Shown piece by piece: positions 24,447-32,853 of a stretch of 41,859 nucleotides of DNA. Each line of letters begins with the position of its first letter. Within the stretch, counting starts at the first letter, position 1. Source of the DNA: Mycobacterium sp. (lineage in GTDB: Bacteria > Actinomycetota > Actinomycetes > Mycobacteriales > Mycobacteriaceae); contig WOYS01000040.1 of NCBI GenBank assembly GCA_011620645.1, positions 25,171 to 67,029 on the forward strand, written 5' to 3'. The translations under genes and the position numbers were made by a program. The notes under the pieces are model-generated. The model saw only the letters and a program-made list of their open reading frames with translations, ran no database searches and was not told the DNA's origin.

Positions 24447-24761
24447 TCAGTTCGGCGCGGGAAGCGACTCGTCCATGTCATAGACGCGGGCGTGCAGCAC
24501 CGTCCGGTTGCGCAACGCCGCGCGCACCGCGTGGTGAACGCCCTCCTCCAGGTAGACATTGCCCTGCCAGCGCACCGCATGCGGGAACAGGTCGCCGTAG
24601 AATGTCGAGTCCTCGGACAGCAACCGATCCAGCGCGAGCACCGTCGTGGTGGTGACCAGTTCGTCGAGCCGTATTTGTCGGGGCGGGATCTGAGCCCATT
24701 GCCGGTAGGACAGATTGTGTTCGGGATACGGCTTGCCATCGCGGACACCTTTGAAGATCAT
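24447..24761 (-). CDS. Conserved mycobacterial protein of unknown function (Rv2375-like)
   Basis: 104-residue soluble protein, MIFKGVRDGKPYPEHNLSYR at the N terminus and VYDMDESLPAPN at the C terminus. A central stretch (LVTTTTVLALDRLLSED) is probably helical. I recognise it only by context: in M. tuberculosis a conserved gene of this length sits next to hrcA. ATG 24761 has GGGAG at a good distance. Divergent from hrcA across 187 bp. No cysteine, signal peptide or membrane helix. Function unknown. Confidence 0.75.
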   Translation of the reverse strand: MIFKGVRDGKPYPEHNLSYRQWAQIPPRQIRLDELVTTTTVLALDRLLSEDSTFYGDLFPHAVRWQGNVYLEEGVHHAVRAALRNRTVLHARVYDMDESLPAPN

Positions 24762-24908
24762 CGGCGAGCTCCCATGCAGGTGAGGTTAACCGCAATCGAA
24801 CGGCAATGTCGTCGGTCGCAGTCCTTGCGAGCGGAAGGAGGCCGCAGGATCTCCGGAGACATGGGGGTGCCTGGAGCCGCCGCCGCGAATCTCGTCTGTC
24901 CGTCCCCG

Positions 24909-24914
24909 TAAAAT
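24909..24914 (+). promoter_or_regulatory. Candidate -10 element (TAAAAT) of the hrcA operon
   Basis: TAAAAT matches TANNNT and lies 34 bases before the hrcA ATG, leaving room for the GAAGGACAGG ribosome site. No convincing -35 is seen at 16-18 bp. I searched the 187-bp gap for a CIRCE element (TTAGCACTC and its inverted copy) and saw none, so autoregulation by HrcA through a local CIRCE is not supported. Confidence 0.4.
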
Positions 24915-24948
24915 GGTGATAAACCGAACGGCGAAGGACAGGTGAACA

Positions 24949-25980
24949 ATGGGTAGTGCCGACGACCGTCGCTTCGATGTGCTGCGCGCCATCGTCGCGG
25001 ACTTCGTCACCACCAAGGAGCCGATCGGATCCAAGTCGCTGGTGGACCGGCACAACCTCGGTGTCTCGAGCGCGACGGTGCGCAACGACATGGCGGTGCT
25101 GGAGGCCGAGGGCTACATCACCCAGCCACACACCAGCTCGGGCCGGGTGCCCACCGAAAAGGGTTACCGCGAGTTCGTCGACCGCCTCGATGATGTGAAA
25201 CCGCTCTCATCCAGCGAGCGTCGCGCCATCCTCGGTTTCCTGGAATCGGGCGTCGATCTCGACGATGTGCTGCGCCGCGCGGTCCGCCTGCTCGCGCAAC
25301 TGACCCGGCAGGTCGCCATCATCCAGTACCCCACCCTGTCCACGTCGACGGTGCGCCATCTGGAGGTCGTCGCGCTCACCCCCGCCAAACTGTTGCTGGT
25401 GGTGATCACCGACAGCGGTCGCGTCGATCAGCGGGTGGTCGAACTCGGCGATTCCATCGACGACCAGCAGCTCACTCAGCTGCGGGAACGTCTCGGTTCA
25501 GCGCTGGAGGGCAAACCGCTGTCGGCGGCTTCGGTCGCGGTCGCGGACCTGGCCGGCGCGCTCGACGGGCACGGTGGGCTGGGCGACGCGGTGGGCCGGG
25601 CGGCGACCGTCCTGGTCGAGACCCTCGTCGAGCACACCGAGGAGCGGTTGCTTCTGGGTGGCACCGCCAACCTCACCCGCAACACCGCGGACTTCGGCGG
25701 GTCGTTGCGGTCGGTGCTCGAAGCGCTTGAGGAACAGGTCGTGGTGCTGCGGCTGCTCGCGGCGCAACAGCAGGCCGGTAAGGTCACAGTGCGTATCGGG
25801 CACGAGACCGAGGCCGAGCAGATGCTGGGGACGTCGGTGGTCAGCACCACCTACGGCAGCTCGGGCAAGGTGTACGGCGGCATGGGTGTGGTCGGTCCCA
25901 CCCGGATGGACTATCCGGGCACCATCGCAAACGTCGCCGCGGTTGCTCTCTACATCGGTGAGGTTTTGGGCACCCGTTAG
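24949..25980 (+). CDS. hrcA: Heat-inducible transcription repressor HrcA
   Basis: Repressor of class I heat-shock genes that binds CIRCE, here 343 residues. The N-terminal winged helix contains the family start [51 protein letters not shown] and the wing [19 protein letters not shown]. The GAF-like core and C-terminal dimerisation part ends with [33 protein letters not shown], the HrcA signature. It leads a long operon with dnaJ2, rsmE, phoH, ybeY, a CNNM protein, a deaminase-like gene and era, an arrangement conserved in mycobacteria. Confidence 0.95.
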   Translation: MGSADDRRFDVLRAIVADFVTTKEPIGSKSLVDRHNLGVSSATVRNDMAVLEAEGYITQPHTSSGRVPTEKGYREFVDRLDDVKPLSSSERRAILGFLESGVDLDDVLRRAVRLLAQLTRQVAIIQYPTLSTSTVRHLEVVALTPAKLLLVVITDSGRVDQRVVELGDSIDDQQLTQLRERLGSALEGKPLSAASVAVADLAGALDGHGGLGDAVGRAATVLVETLVEHTEERLLLGGTANLTRNTADFGGSLRSVLEALEEQVVVLRLLAAQQQAGKVTVRIGHETEAEQMLGTSVVSTTYGSSGKVYGGMGVVGPTRMDYPGTIANVAAVALYIGEVLGTR

Positions 25981-26017
25981 GGGATTGCCGCGACGGCGGC
26001 ACGAGAGAGGTTTTAGC

Positions 26018-27169
26018 GTGGCACGCGATTATTACGGTCTGCTCGGGGTGAGCAAGGGCGCCAGTGATTCGGAGCTCAAGCGCGCCTACCGCAAGCTGGC
26101 TCGTGAACTGCACCCCGACGTCAACCCCGATGAGGCCGCCAAGGCGCGCTTCACCGAGATTCAGGTCGCCTACGAGGTGCTCTCGGATCCGGAGAAGCGC
26201 CGCATCGTCGACCTCGGTGGCGACCCGATGGAGTCCGGTGCCGGCGGCGCGGGCGGCGGCTTCGGCGGTTTCGGTGGGCTGGGCGATGTGTTCGAGGCGT
26301 TCTTCGGCGGCGGCGCAGCCTCGCGCGGTCCCGTTGGGCGGGTGCGGCCCGGCTCGGATTCGCTGCTGCGGATGCGCCTGGATTTGACCGAATGCGCGAC
26401 CGGCGTGACCAAGCAGGTCGCCGTCGACACCGCGGTGCTGTGCGATCTCTGCCAGGGCAAGGGCACCCACGGGGAGTCGGTTTCCAAGACCTGTGACACC
26501 TGCAAGGGCCACGGCGAGGTGCAGGCGGTGCAGCGGTCGCTGCTCGGTCAGGTGATGACATCGCGTCCGTGCCCGGTCTGCGGCGGGGTCGGCGAGGTCA
26601 TCCCGGACCCGTGCCACCGCTGTGGCGGTGATGGCCGGGTGCAGGCCCGCCGTGAGATCAGCGTCAAGATCCCGGCCGGTGTCGGCGACGGTATGCGGGT
26701 CCGGCTGGCTGCTCAGGGTGAGGTCGGCCCGGGCGGCGGCCCGGCAGGCGACCTGTACGTGGAGGTGCACGAGCAGCCCCACGAGATCTTCGTCCGCGAC
26801 GGCGATGACCTGCATTGCACGGTGTCGGTGCCGATGTTCGACGCGGCCCTGGGCACCTCGGTCACCGTCGACGCCATCATCGACGGCGAAACCGAACTGG
26901 TCATCCCGCCGGGCACGCAGCCGGGTGCGGTGACGACGCTGCGCGGTCATGGCATGCCGCATCTGCGATCCGGGGTGCGGGGCAATCTGCACGCCCATAT
27001 CGAGGTGCTGGTGCCGACCCGGCTGGACGGCACCGATTCGGAGTTACTGCGCAAGCTCAAGGCGCACCGCCCCCGCGATGTCGCCGAGGTGAAGTCCAGC
27101 CATGGCGGCGCGGGTGCGGCCAACGGCGGTCTGTTCAGCCGACTGCGTGAGACGTTCTCGGGGCGCTAG
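26018..27169 (+). CDS. dnaJ2: Chaperone protein DnaJ2
   Basis: Type I J-protein co-chaperone of DnaK, 383 residues. The J domain carries HPD in [13 protein letters not shown] Gly/Phe-rich linker follows ([12 protein letters not shown]). Four zinc-binding CXXCXGXG repeats ([32 protein letters not shown]) come next, then the substrate-binding C-terminal domains. The start is GTG 26018 with GAGAGAGG in front, giving the normal [11 protein letters not shown] terminus. Second gene of the hrcA operon. Its stop is followed directly by a 12-residue micro-ORF that overlaps rsmE. Confidence 0.95.
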   Translation: MARDYYGLLGVSKGASDSELKRAYRKLARELHPDVNPDEAAKARFTEIQVAYEVLSDPEKRRIVDLGGDPMESGAGGAGGGFGGFGGLGDVFEAFFGGGAASRGPVGRVRPGSDSLLRMRLDLTECATGVTKQVAVDTAVLCDLCQGKGTHGESVSKTCDTCKGHGEVQAVQRSLLGQVMTSRPCPVCGGVGEVIPDPCHRCGGDGRVQARREISVKIPAGVGDGMRVRLAAQGEVGPGGGPAGDLYVEVHEQPHEIFVRDGDDLHCTVSVPMFDAALGTSVTVDAIIDGETELVIPPGTQPGAVTTLRGHGMPHLRSGVRGNLHAHIEVLVPTRLDGTDSELLRKLKAHRPRDVAEVKSSHGGAGAANGGLFSRLRETFSGR

Positions 27170-27208
27170 TTGTCGGCTCAGCGAGAAGCGGAGCGGGGTC
27201 GCGCATGA
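27170..27208 (+). other. Bridging micro-ORF dnaJ2-rsmE, REAxRxR type
   Basis: A TTG immediately after the dnaJ2 stop opens a frame of 12 codons ([12 protein letters not shown]) whose TGA overlaps the rsmE ATG as ATGA. Length (39 nt), frame and sequence match the micro-ORFs before the deaminase-like gene and before zur. The core GCGAGAAGCG is identical in all of them. It may carry translating ribosomes from dnaJ2 to rsmE. TTG as start is the weak point of this copy. Confidence 0.55.
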
Positions 27209-27969
27209 GTAGAGCGCTTTTCTACGTCGACGCGCTACCCGACGTGGGTGGTACCGCCGTCGTCGACGGTGACGAGGGCTTCCATGCGTCCACCGTGCGA
27301 CGGATCCGTCCCGGCGAGGAACTCGACCTGAGCGATGGCGCCGGAACCGTCGCGCACTGCGTTGTCGAGGACGCCGACAAGGGCCGGCTGGTGGCCAGGG
27401 TGCTGGCGGTGACCACCGTGGCTCCTCCGGTGCCGACGGTGACCGTTGCGCAGGCCCTGCCCAAATCCGAACGTTCAGAGCTGGCAATCGAACTGGCCAC
27501 CGAGGCCGGAGCCGATGCGTTCGTGGCCTGGCAGGCACAACGCTGCGTGGCGCGGTGGGAGTCGGCCGTCAAGGTCGACAAGGGACTGCGGCGGTGGGGT
27601 GCGGTGGCGCGCTCGGCCGCTCGGCAGTCCAGGCGCCCGTACATCCCGGCGGTCGAGGGGCTGGTGTCGACGGCCGATCTGCTGGGTCGGGTTCCCGGCG
27701 CGCTGACCCTGGTGCTGCACGAGTCTGCGTCCGTTCCGCTCGTCGAGGTGGGTCTGGACGGGGCGGACGCGGTGCTGCTGGTGGTTGGCCCCGAGGGCGG
27801 CGTCACCGATGAGGAACTCGCGTCCCTCACTGCCGCGGGTGCACGCACCGTGCGCCTCGGCCCGTCGGTATTGCGTACCTCGACGGCGGCGGCGGTCGCG
27901 CTCGGCGCGATCGGGGTGCTGACCAGCCGTTGGAACGTCGAGAACGGAACAATCGGGACAGGTCGGTGA
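27205..27969 (+). CDS. rsmE: 16S rRNA (uracil-1498-N3)-methyltransferase
   Basis: RsmE methylates N3 of U1498 in 16S rRNA using S-adenosylmethionine; 254 residues, normal length. An N-terminal PUA-like part ([13 protein letters not shown]...[19 protein letters not shown]) precedes the SPOUT domain. That domain contains [45 protein letters not shown], the knot segment [15 protein letters not shown] and [19 protein letters not shown]. The ATG at 27205 overlaps the stop of the micro-ORF after dnaJ2. Third gene of the hrcA operon. Confidence 0.93.
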   Translation: MSRALFYVDALPDVGGTAVVDGDEGFHASTVRRIRPGEELDLSDGAGTVAHCVVEDADKGRLVARVLAVTTVAPPVPTVTVAQALPKSERSELAIELATEAGADAFVAWQAQRCVARWESAVKVDKGLRRWGAVARSAARQSRRPYIPAVEGLVSTADLLGRVPGALTLVLHESASVPLVEVGLDGADAVLLVVGPEGGVTDEELASLTAAGARTVRLGPSVLRTSTAAAVALGAIGVLTSRWNVENGTIGTGR

Positions 27970-28049
27970 CCGGCGGTAAACTCGATAACACCGCTCGAAG
28001 AGTGTCCCCTCACTATTCAGGAACACAGAAAGCAGGCACGAAACCGCAC

Positions 28050-29090
28050 GTGACGCCCCGCGAGATGACCGCTGGTCCGATCTCTGGACCGGTACGAAGC
28101 AGCATCACTGTTCCGCCCGACATCATCGTGGGCCTGCTCGGCTCGGCAGACGCCAATCTGCGGGCAATGGAGAAGTTGCTCACCGCCGATATCCACGTGC
28201 GCGGCAATGCGGTGACCTTCAGCGGCGAGCCGGCCGACGTGGCGCTGGCCGAACGTGTCGTCACCGAGTTGGTCGCGGTGATCGCCGGCGGCCAGCCGCT
28301 GACCCCTGATGCCGTGCGCCAGAGCGTGTCGATGCTGACCGGCCCGGTCGACGAATCACCGGCCGAGGTGCTGACGTTGGACATCCTGTCCCGGCGCGGC
28401 AAGACCATCCGCCCCAAGACGCTCAACCAGAAGCGCTACGTCGATGCGATCGACGCGCACACCATCGTGTTCGGCATCGGACCGGCCGGTACCGGCAAGA
28501 CCTATCTGGCGATGGCCAAGGCCGTGCACGCGTTGCAGACCAAGCAGGTCAACCGGATCATCCTGACCCGCCCCGCGGTGGAAGCCGGTGAGCGCCTTGG
28601 CTTTCTGCCCGGCACGCTGACCGAGAAGATCGACCCCTACCTGCGGCCGCTGTACGACGCGCTGCACGACATGATGGATCCTGCCGCCATCCCGAACCTG
28701 TTGGCCGCCGGCGTGATCGAGGTGGCACCGCTGGCCTTCATGCGCGGCCGCTCGCTCAACGACGCGTTCATCATTCTCGACGAGGCGCAGAACACCACGC
28801 CCGAACAGATGAAGATGTTTCTGACGCGCTTGGGGTTCAACTCCAAGATGGTCGTCACCGGCGATGTCACCCAGGTCGATCTGCCCGGCGGATCGCGTTC
28901 CGGTCTGCGCGCGGCCAGCGACATCCTCTACGGCATCGAGGACATCCACTTCTCTGAGCTCACCAGCGCCGATGTGGTCCGCCACCGACTGGTCTCGGAG
29001 ATCGTGGACGCCTACGCGCGCCACGAGGAGCAGCCCGATCTGCTCAACCGCGCGCAGCGTCGCTCTTCCGGTGGGCGTCCGCGGCGATGA
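28050..29090 (+). CDS. PhoH-like ATPase (PhoH1)
   Basis: Cytoplasmic P-loop ATPase of the PhoH family, 346 residues, probably linked to RNA metabolism together with YbeY. An N-terminal KH-like region (about residues 15-90) precedes the ATPase core. Walker A is [15 protein letters not shown], Walker [12 protein letters not shown], followed by [14 protein letters not shown] and the C-terminal [19 protein letters not shown] 28050 (VTPREM) is chosen by similarity to the mycobacterial start and an AAAGCAGG ribosome site; the ATG five codons later is possible. The 80 bp after rsmE could hold an internal promoter (TAAACT at 27977-27982). Bridged to ybeY by a 22-codon micro-ORF. Confidence 0.9.
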   Translation: MTPREMTAGPISGPVRSSITVPPDIIVGLLGSADANLRAMEKLLTADIHVRGNAVTFSGEPADVALAERVVTELVAVIAGGQPLTPDAVRQSVSMLTGPVDESPAEVLTLDILSRRGKTIRPKTLNQKRYVDAIDAHTIVFGIGPAGTGKTYLAMAKAVHALQTKQVNRIILTRPAVEAGERLGFLPGTLTEKIDPYLRPLYDALHDMMDPAAIPNLLAAGVIEVAPLAFMRGRSLNDAFIILDEAQNTTPEQMKMFLTRLGFNSKMVVTGDVTQVDLPGGSRSGLRAASDILYGIEDIHFSELTSADVVRHRLVSEIVDAYARHEEQPDLLNRAQRRSSGGRPRR

Positions 29091-29155
29091 GCGACGCTTG
29101 CGGAGCGAATCAACAGACGATATGCGGGACCCGCGCCTGCGAGGGAGCCGCATGA
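29087..29155 (+). other. Bridging micro-ORF phoH-ybeY (22 codons)
   Basis: ATG 29087 overlaps the phoH stop (ATGA) and its TGA overlaps the ybeY ATG (ATGA), so the frame [14 protein letters not shown]...ACEGAA fills the gap exactly. Its DNA (GCGACGCTTGCGGAGCG) is not the REAKRDR type but plays the same positional role. The overlapping ends recall MIRU elements of mycobacteria, which also bridge genes with small ORFs. Confidence 0.5.
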
Positions 29156-29688
29156 GCATTGAGGTTTCCAACGAGTCGGGGATGGACGTCTCCGAGCAGG
29201 AACTGGTCAGCGTCGCGAAGTTCGTCATCGCCCAGATGGATGTGAACCCGGCAGCCGAGCTGTCGATGGTGCTGCTGGACACCGCGGCGATGGCCGATCT
29301 GCACGTCCGCTGGATGGACCTACCCGGGCCCACCGACGTGATGAGCTTCCCGATGGACGAGCTGGAGCCCGGCGGGCGCCCCGATGCCGCCGACCCGGGC
29401 CCGTCGATGCTCGGGGACATCGTCCTGTGCCCCGAGTTCGCGGCCAACCAGGCCGAGAAGGCCGGGCATTCGCTCGGGCAGGAGCTCGCACTGCTCACGA
29501 TTCACGGCGTGCTGCACCTGTTGGGCTATGACCATGTCGAACCCGACGAGGAGAAGGAGATGTTCGCCTTGCAGCGCCGCCTTCTCGAGGAGTGGGTTGC
29601 CGATCAGGTGGAGTCCTACCGCCAAGATCTGCAGAACGAGAAGGATCGCCGACTGCTCGACAAGTCGCGATATTTCGACCAGCAGTGA
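29152..29688 (+). CDS. ybeY: Endoribonuclease YbeY (rRNA maturation factor)
   Basis: Zinc-dependent single-strand RNase needed for 16S rRNA 3' end maturation and 70S quality control, 178 residues. The metal site [11 protein letters not shown] (HX3HX5H) is intact, and the upstream family block [17 protein letters not shown] is present. The C terminus (from about 150) is an extended charged tail ([20 protein letters not shown]). ATG 29152 has GAGGGAG in front, although the longer reading frame is open upstream. GTGA overlap with the CNNM gene. Confidence 0.93.
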   Translation: MSIEVSNESGMDVSEQELVSVAKFVIAQMDVNPAAELSMVLLDTAAMADLHVRWMDLPGPTDVMSFPMDELEPGGRPDAADPGPSMLGDIVLCPEFAANQAEKAGHSLGQELALLTIHGVLHLLGYDHVEPDEEKEMFALQRRLLEEWVADQVESYRQDLQNEKDRRLLDKSRYFDQQ

Positions 29689-30974
29689 CCGGCCTGGTTC
29701 CGCTGCTCGGTGCGGTCGTGCTCATCGCACTCGGTGGGCTCTTCGCTGCGGTCGACGCCGCTATCAGCACCGCTTCGCTGGCCCGCGTCGAGGAGATGGT
29801 CCGCGACGAGCGGCCCGGTGCGATCCGGCTGGCCCGCGTCCTTGCCGACCGTCCCCGCTATATCAATCTCGTGGTGCTGCTGCGTAACACGTGTGAGGTG
29901 AGCGCCACCGTCCTGCTGGTGTCCTATCTCGACGGCTATCTGGGCGTGGCCTGGGGGCTGTTCGCCGCCGCGGCCACCATGGTGGTGGTCAGTTTCGTGG
30001 TCATCGGTGTCGGGCCCCGCACCATCGGACGGCAGAACGCATATTCGATCGCACTGTCGGCCGCCCTTCCGCTGCAAGCGATCTCGGTGCTGCTCACCCC
30101 GGTGAGCCGGCTGCTGGTGCTGATCGGGAACGCGCTGACACCGGGCCGCGGGTTCCGCCACGGGCCGTTCGCCTCGGAAATCGAGCTGCGTGAGGTCGTC
30201 GACCTGGCCCAGCAGCGCGGTGTGGTGGCCGATGATGAACGGCGAATGATCCAGTCCGTCTTCGAACTCGGCGACACCGCAGCCCGTGAGGTGATGGTGC
30301 CGCGCACCGAGATGGTGTGGATCGAATCCGACAAGACCGCCGCGCAGGCGCTGTCGCTTGCCGTGCGTAGCGGGCATTCTCGGCTGCCGGTGATCGGTGA
30401 GAACGTCGACGATGTCGTCGGCGTGGTGTACCTCAAGGACCTGGTTCAGCAGACGCGAACCGAGAACGGGCGAATCGACATCCGCGTCGGCGAGGTCATG
30501 CGACCGGCGGTCTTCGTGCCGGACTCCAAGCCGTTGGACACCCTGCTGCGCGAGATGCAGCGCGATCGTAAGCACATGGCGTTGCTGGTCGACGAATACG
30601 GCGCGATCGCCGGGTTGGTCACCATCGAGGACGTGCTGGAGGAGATCGTCGGCGAGATCAACGACGAATACGACGCCGACGAGGTCGCCCCATGGGAAGT
30701 GCTGGGCGGTAAGCGGTTCCGGGTGTCAACCCGGCTGCCCATCGAAGACCTGACCGAGCTGTACGAGGATCTGGACATCGAGGATGATCTCGAGGTCGAC
30801 ACCGTCGGCGGACTGCTGGCGCACGAACTCGGGCGGGTGCCGCTACCCGGCGCCCAGGTCAGCTGGAAAGGATTGCGGTTGCGGGCCGAAGGTGGCCCGG
30901 ACCATCGCGGACGGGTGCGGATCGGCACCGTGCTGATCGGCCCGGAAGCACCACCCGAGGAGGAAATCGCATGA
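29685..30974 (+). CDS. CNNM/CorC-type membrane protein with CBS pair (Rv2366c-like)
   Basis: Membrane protein of 429 residues with the CNNM (DUF21) transmembrane domain at about residues 1-150 (helices near 3-25, 65-110 and 125-145). A CBS pair spans about 190-310 ([73 protein letters not shown]). The C-terminal CorC/HlyC domain is last. Relatives are Mg2+ or Co2+ transport proteins; the old name 'hemolysin' is misleading. GTG 29685 overlaps the ybeY stop. Its own stop overlaps the first of three tandem micro-ORFs. Confidence 0.9.
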   Translation: MTGLVPLLGAVVLIALGGLFAAVDAAISTASLARVEEMVRDERPGAIRLARVLADRPRYINLVVLLRNTCEVSATVLLVSYLDGYLGVAWGLFAAAATMVVVSFVVIGVGPRTIGRQNAYSIALSAALPLQAISVLLTPVSRLLVLIGNALTPGRGFRHGPFASEIELREVVDLAQQRGVVADDERRMIQSVFELGDTAAREVMVPRTEMVWIESDKTAAQALSLAVRSGHSRLPVIGENVDDVVGVVYLKDLVQQTRTENGRIDIRVGEVMRPAVFVPDSKPLDTLLREMQRDRKHMALLVDEYGAIAGLVTIEDVLEEIVGEINDEYDADEVAPWEVLGGKRFRVSTRLPIEDLTELYEDLDIEDDLEVDTVGGLLAHELGRVPLPGAQVSWKGLRLRAEGGPDHRGRVRIGTVLIGPEAPPEEEIA

Positions 30975-31079
30975 ACGACGAGCGAGAAGCGAAGCGGGAT
31001 CGCGCATGAACGACGAGCGAGAAGCGAAGCGGGATCGCGCATGAACGACGAGCGAGAAGCGAAGCGGGATCGCGTATGA
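30971..31079 (+). repeat. Three tandem 35-bp repeats, each a 12-residue micro-ORF (REAKRDR)
   Basis: The 35-bp unit (starts ATGAACGACGAGCGAGAAGC) is present at 30971-31005, 31006-31040 and 31041-31075, with one base change (GCGC to GCGT) near the end of the third. Each unit opens an ORF of 12 codons, [12 protein letters not shown] (last residue V in copy 3): 30971-31009, 31006-31044 and 31041-31079. Every TGA overlaps the next ATG as ATGA. The first ATG overlaps the CNNM stop and the last TGA overlaps the start of the deaminase-like gene. The result is an unbroken stop-start chain through 105 bp. Confidence 0.9.
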
Positions 31080-31390
31080 AGTTGGATGCCGAGGACAACA
31101 AATTGGTGGGGCTGGCCCGCGGAGCGATGGGCCGCGCCCAAGCCCCTCAGGGCGCGGCGGTGCGTGACCTGGACGGGCGTACCTATGCCGGCGCGCCGGT
31201 GCAACTGGCGGCGCTGAGCCTGACCGCGCTGCAGGCCGCGGTCGCCGCGGCGGTGTCCAGTGGTGCGGCCGGGCTGGAATCGGCGGTGCTGGTGGGCGGG
31301 TCGGCCGAGGACCCTGGCGTCGGCGCGGTGACCGAGCTGTCCCCGGCGGCGACGGTGATCGTCACCGATCGGGCCGGCATTCCGTTATGA
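31076..31390 (+). CDS. Degenerate cytidine deaminase-fold protein (Rv2365c-like)
   Basis: 104 residues with the outline of a cytidine deaminase: LVGLARGAMGRAQAPQGAAVRD, LDGRTYAGAPVQLAALSLTALQAAVAAAVSSGA, ESAVLVG. In real deaminases the Leu-Ser-Leu-Thr segment runs into C/H-A-E (zinc ligand and proton shuttle) and a later PCXXC gives two more ligands. Here the first is LQAAVA and there is no cysteine or histidine in the whole protein. It therefore cannot bind catalytic zinc in the usual way and is probably a non-catalytic relative. ATGA overlaps on both sides (repeat array and era). Confidence 0.72.
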   Translation: MKLDAEDNKLVGLARGAMGRAQAPQGAAVRDLDGRTYAGAPVQLAALSLTALQAAVAAAVSSGAAGLESAVLVGGSAEDPGVGAVTELSPAATVIVTDRAGIPL

Positions 31391-32289
31391 GCACCGAATT
31401 CCGTTCCGGTTTCGTCTGTTTCGTCGGCCGGCCCAATACCGGCAAGTCGACGCTGACCAACGCGCTGGTCGGTGAGAAGGTGGCCATCACGTCGAATCGG
31501 CCGCAGACCACCCGGCACACCATCCGCGGCATCGTGCACCGCGAGGACTTTCAGATCATTCTCGTCGACACGCCGGGTCTGCACCGTCCGCGCACCCTGC
31601 TCGGTGAGCGGCTCAACGAACTGGTCAAGGGCACCTACTCCGATGTCGATGTCATTGGGCTGTGCATCCCGGCCGATGAGGCCATCGGGCCCGGCGACCG
31701 GTGGATCTATGAGCAGATCCGCGCCGTGGCACCCAGGACCACGCTCGTCGTGGTGGTGACCAAGATCGACAAGGTGCCCAAGGACAAGGTGGCCGCACAG
31801 CTGATGTCCGTCAGCGAATTGGTCGGCGACACTGCCGAGATCGTGCCCGTGTCGGCGACTAAGGGTGAGCAGCTCGACGTGCTCATCGACGTGCTGGTGG
31901 CCAAACTTCCACCGGGGCCCGCCTTCTACCCCGACGGCGAACTCACCGATGAGCCGGAGCAGGTGCTCATGGCAGAGTTTATCCGCGAGGCGGCGCTCGA
32001 AGGCGTCCGCGACGAGCTGCCGCATTCGCTGGCCGTCGTCATCGACGAGGTCACCCCGCGCGAGGGCCGCGACGACCTCATCGATGTGCACGCGATCCTG
32101 TACGTCGAACGCGACAGCCAGAAGGGCATCGTGATCGGCAAGGGCGGCGCCCGGCTACGGGAGGTGGGCACCAACGCGCGCATTCAGATCGAGAAGTTGC
32201 TGGGCACCAAGGTTTTTCTGCAGCTGCAGGTCAAGATCGCGAAGAACTGGCAGCGCGATCCGAAACAGCTCAGGCGGCTGGGTTTCTGA
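31387..32289 (+). CDS. era: GTPase Era
   Basis: Essential GTPase for 30S assembly that binds the 3' end of 16S rRNA, 300 residues. G1 is GRPNTGKST, G2 region ITSNRPQTTRHTIRG, G3 DTPGLHRPR, G4 TKID and G5 VSATKGEQ. The KH RNA-binding domain ends the protein (QKGIVIGKGGARLREVG...VFLQLQVKIAKNW). ATG 31387 overlaps the stop of the deaminase-like gene. Last gene of the hrcA-era operon and convergent with the CAP-domain gene 4 bp away. Confidence 0.96.
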   Translation: MSTEFRSGFVCFVGRPNTGKSTLTNALVGEKVAITSNRPQTTRHTIRGIVHREDFQIILVDTPGLHRPRTLLGERLNELVKGTYSDVDVIGLCIPADEAIGPGDRWIYEQIRAVAPRTTLVVVVTKIDKVPKDKVAAQLMSVSELVGDTAEIVPVSATKGEQLDVLIDVLVAKLPPGPAFYPDGELTDEPEQVLMAEFIREAALEGVRDELPHSLAVVIDEVTPREGRDDLIDVHAILYVERDSQKGIVIGKGGARLREVGTNARIQIEKLLGTKVFLQLQVKIAKNWQRDPKQLRRLGF

Positions 32290-32293
32290 GCCG

Positions 32294-32842
32294 CTAGGGC
32301 GTCCATCCAGGAACTTGGCCGAAATCCCTGATGTCCGACAGGACCGGGGGAGCGCTGTCACCCTTGCCGTACACCGCGACCACGACGGTCCGGTCGAAGT
32401 GGCTCTCCGACCACACCCCGATCTGCACGTTCGAGCAGTCGGCCATGATCGCGTAGTAGTCGGGCCGGTAGTACCACTGATTGATCAGCTCGATACCGCT
32501 GATCGCCAGTGCCGGGTTGATCGCCACCGTTTCGGCGACGGCGCCGGCGTAGCCGGCGTTGCGGGCGCGGTCGGCGGTCGTCGTGCCGTCGGAGCCGATA
32601 TCGCCGTCCAGCGCCCGGTTGTTCAGCACATCGTTGGTGTGCCACTGCGCGGCCAACCGCAGCTTCGGATTGATCTTGATATCGGTATCGCAGCCGGCAT
32701 TCCTCTGCACGGTGTAGACGTTGGCGGCGACACTATCGTTGAGGCGCCGGTTGTCGGCGTTGGCGGCGGGCGCGGTCAGCACCGCCCCGGCGGCCAAGGC
32801 AACCACGCCAACGGGGGTCACACAACGGCGGATGTTCGTCAT
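32294..32842 (-). CDS. Secreted CAP-domain-like protein
   Basis: 182 residues with a Sec signal peptide (TNIRRCVTP, then VGVVALAAGAVLTAPAANA, cleavage near ANA-DN at residue 29). The mature part resembles small actinobacterial CAP (SCP/PR1) proteins: LRLAAQWHTNDVLNNR, DGTTTADRARNAGYAGAVAETVA, and ELINQWYYRPDYYAIMADCSNVQIGVW with VVAVYGKG near the end. Only part of the classical CAP His/Glu set is present (WHTND, AETVA). Two cysteines (AGCDTD and MADCSN) could form a disulfide in the envelope. Between era and amiA2, where as I recall M. tuberculosis has no such gene. Confidence 0.75.
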   Translation of the reverse strand: MTNIRRCVTPVGVVALAAGAVLTAPAANADNRRLNDSVAANVYTVQRNAGCDTDIKINPKLRLAAQWHTNDVLNNRALDGDIGSDGTTTADRARNAGYAGAVAETVAINPALAISGIELINQWYYRPDYYAIMADCSNVQIGVWSESHFDRTVVVAVYGKGDSAPPVLSDIRDFGQVPGWTP

Positions 32843-32853
32843 AGTCGAGGACA

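Noticed and set aside
24762..24948. A CIRCE element upstream of hrcA
   Set aside because: No TTAGCACTC/GAGTGCTAA pair or close variant is present in the gap.
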